A stretch of 64,000 bases of DNA from Leptospira hartskeerlii. Lineage in GTDB: Bacteria > Spirochaetota > Leptospiria > Leptospirales > Leptospiraceae. The notes below the pieces were generated by a model. The model was given only the letters and a program-made list of their open reading frames with translations, did no database searches and was not told the origin of the DNA. Location of the stretch: NCBI RefSeq assembly GCF_002811475.1, contig NZ_NPDL01000004.1, positions 248,001 to 312,000 on the forward strand, read 5' to 3'. Position numbers and translations under genes: made by a program. Below, one piece after another: positions 29,268 through 37,719 of this stretch; the stretch's first letter is position 1; each line of letters starts with the position of its first letter.

Positions 29268-30299
29268 TTATTTTTCGGTAAAACCAGCTTGTATCCATTT
29301 TGCGATTTGATCCAGGGCATTTTTTGCTTCAGGAACACTTCTTCCTAAATTGAAAAATCCGTGGATCAAGGTTTCATAGGTTTTAATTTCCAGTTTTACT
29401 TTTGCTTTCTGAAGAAGGTCTGCATATGCGAGTCCTTCGTCCTGTAATGGATCAAATCCTGCGATCAACATATAAGTTTTAGGCGTATGAGAGAAGTTTG
29501 TTTGTTGGAAAGGTGTAACTCTTGGGTCTTTCCAATCTTTTACATTCGGTAAGCTGTGATATTTGAAATATCGGAGCAAATCCCGAGTGAGAGCGTATCC
29601 ATTTGCAAATTCTTCTACACTTTTTCTTTCTTGGATTAGATCGATCCAAGGATAGATAAGTATTTGGAATTGAGGAAGAGCGAGTTTTTCTTTTTTTGCC
29701 TGCGTAGAAATGGAAATTGCTAAATTTCCTCCCGCAGAATCTCCACCTACTGCAATTTTCTTTGGATCAATTCCGAGTGACTTTCCATTCTCCTTTACCC
29801 ATTTGTAAGCGGAATATGCATCTTCCCAAGAAGAAGGATAAGCATGTTCAGGTCCCAATCTATAATCGACTGCGAGTATCGCTCTACCTGAAGTTTTCGC
29901 TAAGTATCTCAAGGGCGGATCATGAGATTCCAAATCCCCGATTACGAATCCTCCTCCGTGAAAATAAAGTAAACATGGCTCTAAGTTTTTAGATATATTA
30001 GAAGAATATAATCTGACATTGATTCTCGGACCTGTTCCGGGGATTGAGAAATTTTCCACCCTGGGAATTTCTGCTTTCTCCAAGTCGAAAAATTCCATTA
30101 TATTTTTGAAAAGTTTTCTCGCTTTAGGAGGAGTTAAATTTTCCGGTTTAGGTTTTATTTTAGCTAAAAGTAATGCGGTTCGGACCTTGGGATCCAAGGT
30201 CCTTCCTCTTTTGATATCCTTTCCGAAGATCCCAAGTACTGAGTTTGGAAGAGAAAGTAAAGCTCTTGCGGCTAAGGTTTCAAACTTTTGCCAAAGCAC
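29268..30299 (-). CDS. Alpha/beta hydrolase (hormone-sensitive-lipase type esterase)
   Basis: A 343-residue esterase of the HSL/acetyl-hydrolase family. The oxyanion motif is HGGGFVIGD (about 114-122), the nucleophile elbow is GDSAGG (about 187), the catalytic Asp is in the DPLQDEG segment, and the His is in HGFFNLG near the C-terminus. The GTG start at 30299 is preceded by AAGGAA and lies 20 bases inside the end of the upstream monooxygenase gene, so the two are translated together. It is cytoplasmic, with no signal peptide. The substrate is probably a small acyl ester. Confidence 0.9.
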   Translation of the reverse strand: MLWQKFETLAARALLSLPNSVLGIFGKDIKRGRTLDPKVRTALLLAKIKPKPENLTPPKARKLFKNIMEFFDLEKAEIPRVENFSIPGTGPRINVRLYSSNISKNLEPCLLYFHGGGFVIGDLESHDPPLRYLAKTSGRAILAVDYRLGPEHAYPSSWEDAYSAYKWVKENGKSLGIDPKKIAVGGDSAGGNLAISISTQAKKEKLALPQFQILIYPWIDLIQERKSVEEFANGYALTRDLLRYFKYHSLPNVKDWKDPRVTPFQQTNFSHTPKTYMLIAGFDPLQDEGLAYADLLQKAKVKLEIKTYETLIHGFFNLGRSVPEAKNALDQIAKWIQAGFTEK

Positions 30300-31716
30300 T
30301 TTTTTTCCTTGGTTCCGATTTTCCGTTCGAAGAGCTTTGTTTTCCGGATTGTTTATATTTTGCTTTGGATGGAACGGGTAATGTTTGTAAACTTTTTGAA
30401 GCTCTCTTTTTACCTGCTTTTAACTCCTTCTGCATATAATACAAAAAGTCTTCGTAGTCTACCTGCATTGTATGTCTTGCAGAAGTTACATATCTCTTCT
30501 TCATTCTTTTTTCGTATTCTTGGATCTGCTTTTGCATTTCCGGTTTTGTAGGTAGGCTATAATTTCCAGTTAGATATTCTGCGAGCCATTTTCCTTGGAA
30601 CTCTGCGAGGGGCATGATCGCTCCTAAAGGCTGATACAATCCTACAAAGAATAAATTATTCAGGTCCGGTTTGAAAGTCCTATGGAACAAAGGAAGATGA
30701 TTTTCGGGAGCAGAGATGAACTCAGACTTGAAGAATGGGAACTTGACGTTATATCCAGTGCAATAAATGATCGCGTCAATTTCTTCCTCGGAGCCGTCAG
30801 AAAACTTTACCTTGTTTCCATTATATTCTTGGATCACAGGTTTGTATTTTATATCTCCTCTTCCGAGTCTTACTAAAATATCTTGAGAGATAGTCGGATG
30901 AGCTTCTCCAGGTTTATGATCCGGCTTCGGAAGACCAAAATCTTCCATTTTACCAACCCCAATTTTTAACATAGTTCCAAACAGAAATTGTTTTAACCAG
31001 AAAGGTGTTCCGGGAGGAAGTAACTCTGTTTGTTTATCTAAAGGTTTTCCAAATAGATAATTCGGGATCACCCAAGCGCCTCTTCTGGAACTTAAGAAAA
31101 CTTTTTTTGCAACTCCAGGACGGCTTAACTCAACGGAAATATCCATAGCGCTGTTTCCCATACCAAGTACTACAACTCTTTTGCCTACCAATTGGATCGG
31201 ATGTTCCGGATCTACATAGTCGTGAGAGTGTATTATCTTTCCGTTAAATTTGCCGGGAAAGTCAGGTTCAGGCCAACGAGGAGACCAATGATGTCCGTTA
31301 GCTACAATAACCGCATCATAAAATATTTTTTCTCCCTTCTCGCTAGTGACTAGATAAGTTCCGTCGTCCTGCGGCTCAATTTTTGCCACACCGTTCTTAA
31401 ACTTAATATGTTTACGAAGTCCAAAATGTTCCACATAATCTACGAAATATTTTTGAATAGGCTCGTGATTCGGATAATCCGCGTACCAATCTGGCATCGG
31501 ATAGTCCCTGTATTCCATTCTATCTCTATGAGTATTGATATGTAATGATTTATAAATATTACTCAAACCGTTGTCGTTTTTATATCTCCAATTACCTCCA
31601 ACATCGCTTCCTTTTTCGTAACAGTCGTAAGGGATTCCTTTGTCCTGCAATGATTTACAAACAGTGATTCCACTAGAGCCAGCGCCAATAACGCAGACTT
31701 TCGGCAACTCTTGCAT
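30280..31716 (-). CDS. Flavin-containing monooxygenase
   Basis: A 478-residue FAD/NADPH enzyme. The FAD motif is GAGSSGIT (about 10-17), followed by the E-K-G-S-D-V-G-G-N-W segment; the NADPH motif is GMGNSAMD (about 173-180). The family fingerprint FNGKIIHSHDY (FxGxxxHxxxY) lies between them. The Tyr ending points to the FMO class, while classical Baeyer-Villiger enzymes have Trp, although some FMO-class enzymes also make esters from ketones. It shares an overlap with the esterase gene and is divergent from a GMC oxidoreductase. The ATG has GGAG upstream. Confidence 0.9.
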   Translation of the reverse strand: MQELPKVCVIGAGSSGITVCKSLQDKGIPYDCYEKGSDVGGNWRYKNDNGLSNIYKSLHINTHRDRMEYRDYPMPDWYADYPNHEPIQKYFVDYVEHFGLRKHIKFKNGVAKIEPQDDGTYLVTSEKGEKIFYDAVIVANGHHWSPRWPEPDFPGKFNGKIIHSHDYVDPEHPIQLVGKRVVVLGMGNSAMDISVELSRPGVAKKVFLSSRRGAWVIPNYLFGKPLDKQTELLPPGTPFWLKQFLFGTMLKIGVGKMEDFGLPKPDHKPGEAHPTISQDILVRLGRGDIKYKPVIQEYNGNKVKFSDGSEEEIDAIIYCTGYNVKFPFFKSEFISAPENHLPLFHRTFKPDLNNLFFVGLYQPLGAIMPLAEFQGKWLAEYLTGNYSLPTKPEMQKQIQEYEKRMKKRYVTSARHTMQVDYEDFLYYMQKELKAGKKRASKSLQTLPVPSKAKYKQSGKQSSSNGKSEPRKKSALAKV

Positions 31717-31835
31717 ATAGTTCTCCGATCTTTTTATAAGGATGATAAAACGAATTAGTAGTAGAAGTTTTTCGAACGCATAGTCAAGTCCGAAAATGGA
31801 TTGAGTTAATAAATCGATATGTTTAGGTCGGATTT

Positions 31836-33539
31836 ATGAAGACAGAAGAGAAAACAAACGTTCATTTTGATTACGACTTTATCATAGTAGGTTCCGGTTT
31901 TGGTGGGAGTGTTTCCGCCATGAGATTAAGCCAAAAAGGGTATTCTGTCTTGGTAATCGAGTCCGGTAAAAGATGGACTGCAAAAGAATTTCCTAAAACG
32001 AATTGGTCCGTTCACAAATATTTATGGATGCCTAGATTAGGATTTTACGGGATCCAAAGATTGAATCTTCTAAAAGATTTTTTTCTAGTTAGTGGTGCAG
32101 GAGTAGGGGGAGGTTCTTTGGTATATGCAAACACACTTTACGTTCCTTCCGATAAAACATTAAATCATCCTACATATAAAAAGATCGGTGGTAAGGACGG
32201 AATGCTTCCTTTCTATAAAGTCGCTTCCACAATGTTGGGTGTAGTTAAAAATCCTCACTTAGATGGATCAGATGCGATCTTAAAAGAGATCGCGCATGAA
32301 ATGGGAAGAGGAGAAACTTTTTCAGCAACTCCTGTCGGAGTATTCTTCGGAGAAAAACAAGGACAAACGGTAGAAGATCCATTCTTCTTAGGCGATGGTC
32401 CTGAAAGAACCACATGCAATCTTTGTGGAGGCTGTATGGTTGGATGTCGTTTTAATTCAAAAAACACATTAGATAAAAATTATCTATTTTTTGCCGAAAA
32501 GTTAGGAACGAGAATACTTCCCGAAACAAAAGTAACTGATATAGTTCCTTTAAATGAAAGAGGAGAAATGGATCCGGATGCAAGCGGAGAATTCGGTTAC
32601 CAACTTTCCACTCGATCTACAACCGGTTGGCTCGGTTCGCCTAAAAGGAAATTTAAGGCAAAGTCCGTTGTACTTTCGGCGGCAGTAATGGGAACTGTAG
32701 GTTTACTTTTACATTCCAGAGAAGCTGGACATATGAAACGTCTTTCTATTCGTTTGGGGGATGATGTTCGTACAAATAGCGAAACAGTTTTGGGGGTTAC
32801 CAAGTTCGGAAAGGATGTGGATTTTTCTAGAGGAGTTGCGATCACTTCTTCCATTCATCCGGATGAACACACTCATATAGAGCCGGTTCGTTATTCAAAA
32901 GGTTCTGACTTTTTCGGAACTCTTGCGAGCGTTCTTACTGATGGAGGAGGTTTCTTTCCTAGACCTCTCAAATATTTTTTCACCATGTTCACTCAGCCTA
33001 TATATTTTTTGAAAGCGTCATGGCCTTTCGGTTTTGCTAAAAATTCTCTCATTCTTCTAGTCATGCAAACTTTGGATAATAAGGTAAAGCTGGTTCAAAA
33101 AAGAAGAATGTCCTGGCCTTTTGAGAAGTCCATGACTTCCGCTATCGGCTCAGGTGAGAAGGTACCTTCCTATATCCCGATTGCAAATCAGACTGCAAGA
33201 AAGGTTGCGAAGAAGATAGGAGGAATTCCTAGAAGTTCTTTAAATGATGTTCTTTTGAATGCTCCTATAACCGGGCATATCATGGGCGGTTGTGTGATGG
33301 GTTCGGATCCGGAAGAAGGTGTGATCGATTTTGAGAATAAAGTTTATGGTTATAGAAATTTAAGAATATGCGATAGTTCTATGATACCTGTAAATTTAGG
33401 AGTGAATCCTTCACTTTCTATCACTGCAATGACTGAAAGAGCAATGTCTATGATCCCTCCTAAAGAGAACAAGACTGTGTATAGTTTCGAATTCGAAAAA
33501 CAATTTGGGATCACGTCTGTGGTCTTTCCTAAAATCTGA
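31836..33539 (+). CDS. GMC-type FAD oxidoreductase (cholesterol-oxidase-like)
   Basis: A 567-residue oxidoreductase. The FAD-binding motif VGSGFGGSVSAMRL is at about 17-30, followed by ESGKRW. A Cys cluster CNLCGGCMVGCRFNSKNTLDKNY near residue 195 is typical of the bacterial cholesterol-oxidase-like GMC branch. The C-terminal INLGVNPSLSITAM-type segment (VNLGVNPSLSITAMTERAM) holds the active-site region. It would oxidise an alcohol, possibly a sterol-like or other hydrophobic one. The CPBP gene follows with an overlap. Confidence 0.88.
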   Translation: MKTEEKTNVHFDYDFIIVGSGFGGSVSAMRLSQKGYSVLVIESGKRWTAKEFPKTNWSVHKYLWMPRLGFYGIQRLNLLKDFFLVSGAGVGGGSLVYANTLYVPSDKTLNHPTYKKIGGKDGMLPFYKVASTMLGVVKNPHLDGSDAILKEIAHEMGRGETFSATPVGVFFGEKQGQTVEDPFFLGDGPERTTCNLCGGCMVGCRFNSKNTLDKNYLFFAEKLGTRILPETKVTDIVPLNERGEMDPDASGEFGYQLSTRSTTGWLGSPKRKFKAKSVVLSAAVMGTVGLLLHSREAGHMKRLSIRLGDDVRTNSETVLGVTKFGKDVDFSRGVAITSSIHPDEHTHIEPVRYSKGSDFFGTLASVLTDGGGFFPRPLKYFFTMFTQPIYFLKASWPFGFAKNSLILLVMQTLDNKVKLVQKRRMSWPFEKSMTSAIGSGEKVPSYIPIANQTARKVAKKIGGIPRSSLNDVLLNAPITGHIMGGCVMGSDPEEGVIDFENKVYGYRNLRICDSSMIPVNLGVNPSLSITAMTERAMSMIPPKENKTVYSFEFEKQFGITSVVFPKI

Positions 33540-34551
33540 GCCGAAAACGATAGACCTAGACTTCACTAAAGAAAATTCTTTCCGTATCGGGTATACCGGT
33601 CCGGAGAGAATTTTGGGCTTATTAAAAGAAAGTTTAAAGGATTTTTTTCAAGACAAAAGGGATTGGATCTCTTTCGGGGGAGTGTTCCTTTTATTTTTAA
33701 TTTTTTGGTCTTATAATTATTCCTTTCGATTTGCTCCACTTTTTACTCAGGCTTTAAAAGATAACCAGATCGGTTTAAGTCTATTTTACTTTTTATTTTT
33801 TACCGCAGGTGCTTTGGTCATCTATCCGATTGCTCTTGCGTTCTACGGAAAGTTAAACGAATTCAAATCTTCTATTCCTTTGATCTTAGGTTTTGTAGTA
33901 GTTCTTGCAATTGTATGTTCTGCAAGGATCAGGGATTCTGAGTTATTTCGCTGGGCTGGTTCTTCTTCCGTAGAAATTGCGATGCTTACCGTAAACTACA
34001 TGGGGACAATTCTTGCGTATGTTGCATTACCTCTGGCTTGGATCATTCTTCGCAAAAATTCTCAGGACAGACTCTTAGGTTTAGATAAATCTCCCAAGTT
34101 CGGAGAAGTATTGTTCTTATTAGGATTGATGCTCCCTATAATCGCAATTGCATCCTTCTCTCTTTCTTTTCTTTCCGTATATCCTAGGTTCGCAGGAAGA
34201 ATGTCTGACGGTTATTTGATCTATCCTCCTACTTTATGGATCATTCTATTCGAAATTTCTTATGCAGCCGACTTCGCAGTTTTGGAAACTTTCTTCAGAG
34301 GATTTATGGTTTTTCCATTGGCTTCCAGAGCAGGAAGTAAACCTGCAGTTTTAGCGATGGCATTTATGTACGGTTTATTACATTTTACAAAACCCCAATT
34401 CGAAGCGTTAGGTTCCTTTTTCGGCGGTTTTATTTTAGGTATGATCTCCTACAGGACTAAATCGGTATATGCAGGAATTCTGATACATATAGGGGTTGCA
34501 TTGGCAATGGAACTTGCCGCTACTTTGCAGTTTTTATATTTTATGGAGTAA
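33505..34551 (+). CDS. CPBP-type intramembrane protein (protease motif partly lost)
   Basis: A 348-residue protein with about eight hydrophobic helices and the CPBP/Rce1 core at about 240-340. The first motif reads LETFFRG where the family has EExxxR, so the first Glu is Leu; the second-motif His (YGLLHF) and the later His (ILIHIG) are present, but the Asn of the last motif is not. Protease activity is therefore uncertain. The frame opens with a TTG at 33505, inside the GMC gene. A TTG at 33613 with GGAGAG upstream is a strong alternative start that would remove the overlap. The region between looks coding, so I keep the longer form. Confidence 0.75.
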   Translation: MGSRLWSFLKSEPKTIDLDFTKENSFRIGYTGPERILGLLKESLKDFFQDKRDWISFGGVFLLFLIFWSYNYSFRFAPLFTQALKDNQIGLSLFYFLFFTAGALVIYPIALAFYGKLNEFKSSIPLILGFVVVLAIVCSARIRDSELFRWAGSSSVEIAMLTVNYMGTILAYVALPLAWIILRKNSQDRLLGLDKSPKFGEVLFLLGLMLPIIAIASFSLSFLSVYPRFAGRMSDGYLIYPPTLWIILFEISYAADFAVLETFFRGFMVFPLASRAGSKPAVLAMAFMYGLLHFTKPQFEALGSFFGGFILGMISYRTKSVYAGILIHIGVALAMELAATLQFLYFME

Positions 34552-34553
34552 AT

Positions 34554-34580
34554 ATTCTCCGGTTTGATGAACCGGAGAAT
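34554..34580. terminator. Bidirectional terminator
   Basis: ATTCTCCGGTT and AACCGGAGAAT form a perfect 11-base stem around TGATG, between the stops of the convergent CPBP gene and the outer-membrane-like gene. The T tails are weak on both sides (TTGAGAATTTC on the plus strand). Confidence 0.7.
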
Positions 34581-34588
34581 TGAGAATT

Positions 34589-35893
34589 TCAAATACGGAT
34601 CGTATATCCGATATTATAGAAGAAGATCACGTGAACTATATGTTGTTGTTGGTAATGGTCCACCAAGGCCCTTTTTACCGCAGGGTCATCCGATAAGGAA
34701 GAGATGTAGTTTACGATCAGTTCATTCTTATATCCGTAAGCTTTAGCAGGATCGATAGTCAATCCATCGTTAGCATTGCTGTCAGGATACGCACCAATAC
34801 TCGGTGTATAGGTTGCATTATCCACTAAGGCAGGTGTAGCTCGATACATCATGTTCGCCGCGAAGAAAAACTTTCCGTAATCGAATTGGAGCCTTGGACT
34901 GATATCGCTGATCCCTTTTTTACGATCTGTGTTATCATTTACTTCCGCGTAACCTACAACTAAACTAGGAGTAATCCTGAAAGTTTCTCCTTTAAAAAAT
35001 TCGTGAGAAACAGTTAAACGATAGTTATGAGTTCCTTGGAAAGTCCCACCATAATCGTTCAACATTTTATTATTGATAGAGAACTGAGGATTTAACCATT
35101 CCCAAAATGGAGCCTTCCATCCAATCACCCAATATCCTCTCATCACATAAGTAGGATCGTTTTGGTTGATGAATAAAAATCCAGCGGAGAATGTACCAAG
35201 CCTTGTTTCATGATCGTACATTGCTCTGGTAAACAAATAATCATAGAGCCCGTTTTTTTCTTTCCTGGTCTTTACTTCATTTGGATCGAATTGTAGAGTT
35301 CCTGTGGCAAGTGACTTATCTAATAGATAAGTCTGATCAGGACCTCCAGGCGTGGATTGTAATCTCAAATCCGAGTCAGTGTTACTTCTGTCCAGCAATG
35401 GATTCATCATTGTAAGCCCAAGTTTGAATTGTTTAGGCAAACCTAATATTTCCACGCTCGTTGTTAAAAAATAAGCTTCGTAATAATCTTTGTAAGAAGT
35501 TCCGTTCCTTCTCGCTTGTCTTTCTCCGAATAGATCGGAACCTTGGAAGGCACCATCATTTGAAAGAGATTGAGAAAGTAGAATAGAATGTTCCGGAAGT
35601 GAGTCCTTAGGAGAAGGGACTTTCACTGCTCCTGTTGGAACACTTTCGTCAGAGGCAAATTCTGGAACGGTGTCAGGAGTATCTTCCGTGATCTGTTTTA
35701 TTTTATCCTTGCGGATTCTATATATGACTCCGTCCGGATCGACCACTTCTATCTCGGTTTCCGTTTCTTTTTGAACGGAAACTTTTTTGAAAATACGACC
35801 CGCATTCATTTGGATCGTTACTGCTAAAATTGATTCGAGAGGGAAAGTGAGGATCAGTAGGAGGATTGAAGAAATACCTAAAATTCTTCCCAT
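34589..35893 (-). CDS. Putative beta-barrel outer-membrane protein
   Basis: A 434-residue exported protein with a signal peptide (about 1-24). Residues about 25-70 form a short strand motif (MNAGRIFKKVSVQKETETEIEVVDPDGVIYRIRKDKIKQI) like the SH3/Lsm-type motif also seen at the end of the FecR-like protein. From about 120 on, alternating strands rich in aromatic residues (YDYLFTRAMYDHETRLGTFSAGFLFINQ, FRITPSLVVGYAEV) suggest a beta barrel. It is probably an outer-membrane porin-like or envelope protein of unknown role. It is not clearly related to its neighbours. Confidence 0.65.
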   Translation of the reverse strand: MGRILGISSILLLILTFPLESILAVTIQMNAGRIFKKVSVQKETETEIEVVDPDGVIYRIRKDKIKQITEDTPDTVPEFASDESVPTGAVKVPSPKDSLPEHSILLSQSLSNDGAFQGSDLFGERQARRNGTSYKDYYEAYFLTTSVEILGLPKQFKLGLTMMNPLLDRSNTDSDLRLQSTPGGPDQTYLLDKSLATGTLQFDPNEVKTRKEKNGLYDYLFTRAMYDHETRLGTFSAGFLFINQNDPTYVMRGYWVIGWKAPFWEWLNPQFSINNKMLNDYGGTFQGTHNYRLTVSHEFFKGETFRITPSLVVGYAEVNDNTDRKKGISDISPRLQFDYGKFFFAANMMYRATPALVDNATYTPSIGAYPDSNANDGLTIDPAKAYGYKNELIVNYISSLSDDPAVKRALVDHYQQQHIVHVIFFYNIGYTIRI

Positions 35894-36141
35894 ACGACCA
35901 GTATTCTAAAATGTGCCTGTTCCTTCAATACACATACATTTGTAATCATTTATTTACTAATCCCTTTACTGATGTATAACATTCTTTATTTTTCGAAATG
36001 ACGTGAACTTTTTCCTTTCCGAAGAGTCCCACAAAGATTTGGTCCTTAAACTTTTTTGTACTTATAGATTCTATAAAATTCGGTTTTCAGCGTCGTTACG
36101 AAGATGTATCTTTGGAGAAAGAGCTTCTTTCAGGCAAAAAT

Positions 36142-37593
36142 ATGATCCAACTCAATCGACCTTCTTTATTCAAAAATTCTAATTTTTATTCAGGAGAATG
36201 GAGAACCTTCTCAAAAACTATCCCGGTATTTGATCCTGCAACCGGCGAGAAGATAGGAGAAGTACCTGATCTTCCCAGGGAGGAAGTAAGAAAAGCATTA
36301 GAGTTTGCGGAGAAGTCCCAAAAAGAATGGGCAAAAACAATTCCTAAACAAAGAGCAAGATTTCTGAGGAACTGGGCAGACTTAATGATCCAGAACAAGG
36401 AAGACTTGGCAAAAATTATGACTTGGGAACAAGGAAAACCTTTAGCGGAATCCAGAGGTGAGATCGATTATGCCGCTTCCTATTTAGAATGGTTTTCTGA
36501 AGAAGCAAAACGTGCGTACGGAGATTTGATCCCCACTCATAGAAAAGAACTTAGATTAATGGCCTGGAAAGAGCCCGTGGGTGTCACAGGGATTTTAACT
36601 CCTTGGAATTTTCCTTCTTCTATGATCACTCGAAAGATAGGACCCGCGCTCGCAGCTGGATGTGTTGTGATCTCTAAACCTTCCGAACTCACTCCTTATT
36701 CGGCAATCGCGTTAGCTGTTCTTGCAGAAGAGGCCGGTATCCCTTCCGGGATTTTTCAAGTGGTCACTGGGCAACCCGAACCGATCGCAAATGAATTTTT
36801 AGAGAACAAAATTGTTCGTAAGATAAGTTTTACAGGCTCTACGAGAGTGGGAAAAATCCTTTTAGAAAGATCAGCGAACCAAGTTAAAAGAATTTCGCTG
36901 GAGTTAGGAGGCAATGCACCGTTCATAGTGTTCGCGGATGCAAATATAAAAGAAGCAATACGTGGAGCAATTGCATCAAAATTTCGTAATGCAGGTCAAA
37001 CCTGCGTTTGTACAAACAGATTTTTGGTAGAGGAAAAGATCCTAGAAGAATTTGCTCACGGTCTAGCGGAAGAAGTTTCCAAATTCAAGGTTGGGAACGG
37101 TTTTGAAGAAGGAGTCAATATTGGCCCTTTGATCCATTCTGCTGCAGTCAAAAAAGTGGACTCACATTTAAAAGATGCCATCGAAAATGGAGGAAGACTT
37201 CTGACGGGAGGCAAGCCTCATTCTCTGGGCGGGAACTTCTACGAACCGAGCGTTATCTCGGGAGTCTCCGAAAAATCGTTATGCTTCCAAGAAGAGACAT
37301 TCGGCCCACTCGCACCTATAAAAAGTTTCCAATCGGAAGAAGAAGCATTACAGATTGCAAACGCGAGCGATGTAGGTTTGGCATCTTACGTGTATACGAA
37401 CGATCCTGCCAGGATCTGGAGAATTTCCGAAGCTATAGAAGCCGGAATGGTTTCCGTAAACGAAGGCATTTTATCCACAGAACAGGTGCCATTTGGTGGA
37501 GTTAAAGAGTCCGGTATGGGCAGAGAAGGCTCTAAATATGGGATAGAAGAGTATCAAGAAATAAAATATATCTGTTGGGGCGGCCAAGGTTAA
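36142..37593 (+). CDS. gabD: Aldehyde dehydrogenase, succinate-semialdehyde type
   Basis: A 483-residue NAD(P)-dependent aldehyde dehydrogenase from an ATG at 36142 (AGG at seven bases upstream), rather than the in-frame TTG at 36112. The cofactor-binding TPWNFPSSMITRK is at about 154, FTGSTRVGK at about 230, the catalytic Glu in LELGGNAP near 254 and the catalytic Cys in NAGQTCVCTNR near 288. The EEVFGP-like EETFGP motif is in place. Closest in pattern to succinate-semialdehyde dehydrogenase (GabD), which feeds succinate into the citric acid cycle; related semialdehyde substrates are possible. No GABA transaminase gene is nearby. Confidence 0.85.
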   Translation: MIQLNRPSLFKNSNFYSGEWRTFSKTIPVFDPATGEKIGEVPDLPREEVRKALEFAEKSQKEWAKTIPKQRARFLRNWADLMIQNKEDLAKIMTWEQGKPLAESRGEIDYAASYLEWFSEEAKRAYGDLIPTHRKELRLMAWKEPVGVTGILTPWNFPSSMITRKIGPALAAGCVVISKPSELTPYSAIALAVLAEEAGIPSGIFQVVTGQPEPIANEFLENKIVRKISFTGSTRVGKILLERSANQVKRISLELGGNAPFIVFADANIKEAIRGAIASKFRNAGQTCVCTNRFLVEEKILEEFAHGLAEEVSKFKVGNGFEEGVNIGPLIHSAAVKKVDSHLKDAIENGGRLLTGGKPHSLGGNFYEPSVISGVSEKSLCFQEETFGPLAPIKSFQSEEEALQIANASDVGLASYVYTNDPARIWRISEAIEAGMVSVNEGILSTEQVPFGGVKESGMGREGSKYGIEEYQEIKYICWGGQG

Positions 37594-37719
37594 TCATAAA
37601 AACTTCGAATTCTCGCCGTTAGTTTTGTAAAAAAATTTTCGTCTTCTGAGTTCGGACTTCTTTTCGCATTTTCCTTGACGAAGTCGTCTTTCGGATCAAT
37701 TTCTTAGGCTGCCCTTTTT

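Noticed and set aside
30280..31716. Calling the flavin monooxygenase a Baeyer-Villiger enzyme
   Set aside because: The fingerprint ends in Tyr (FNGKIIHSHDY), which fits the FMO class; classical Baeyer-Villiger enzymes have Trp there.
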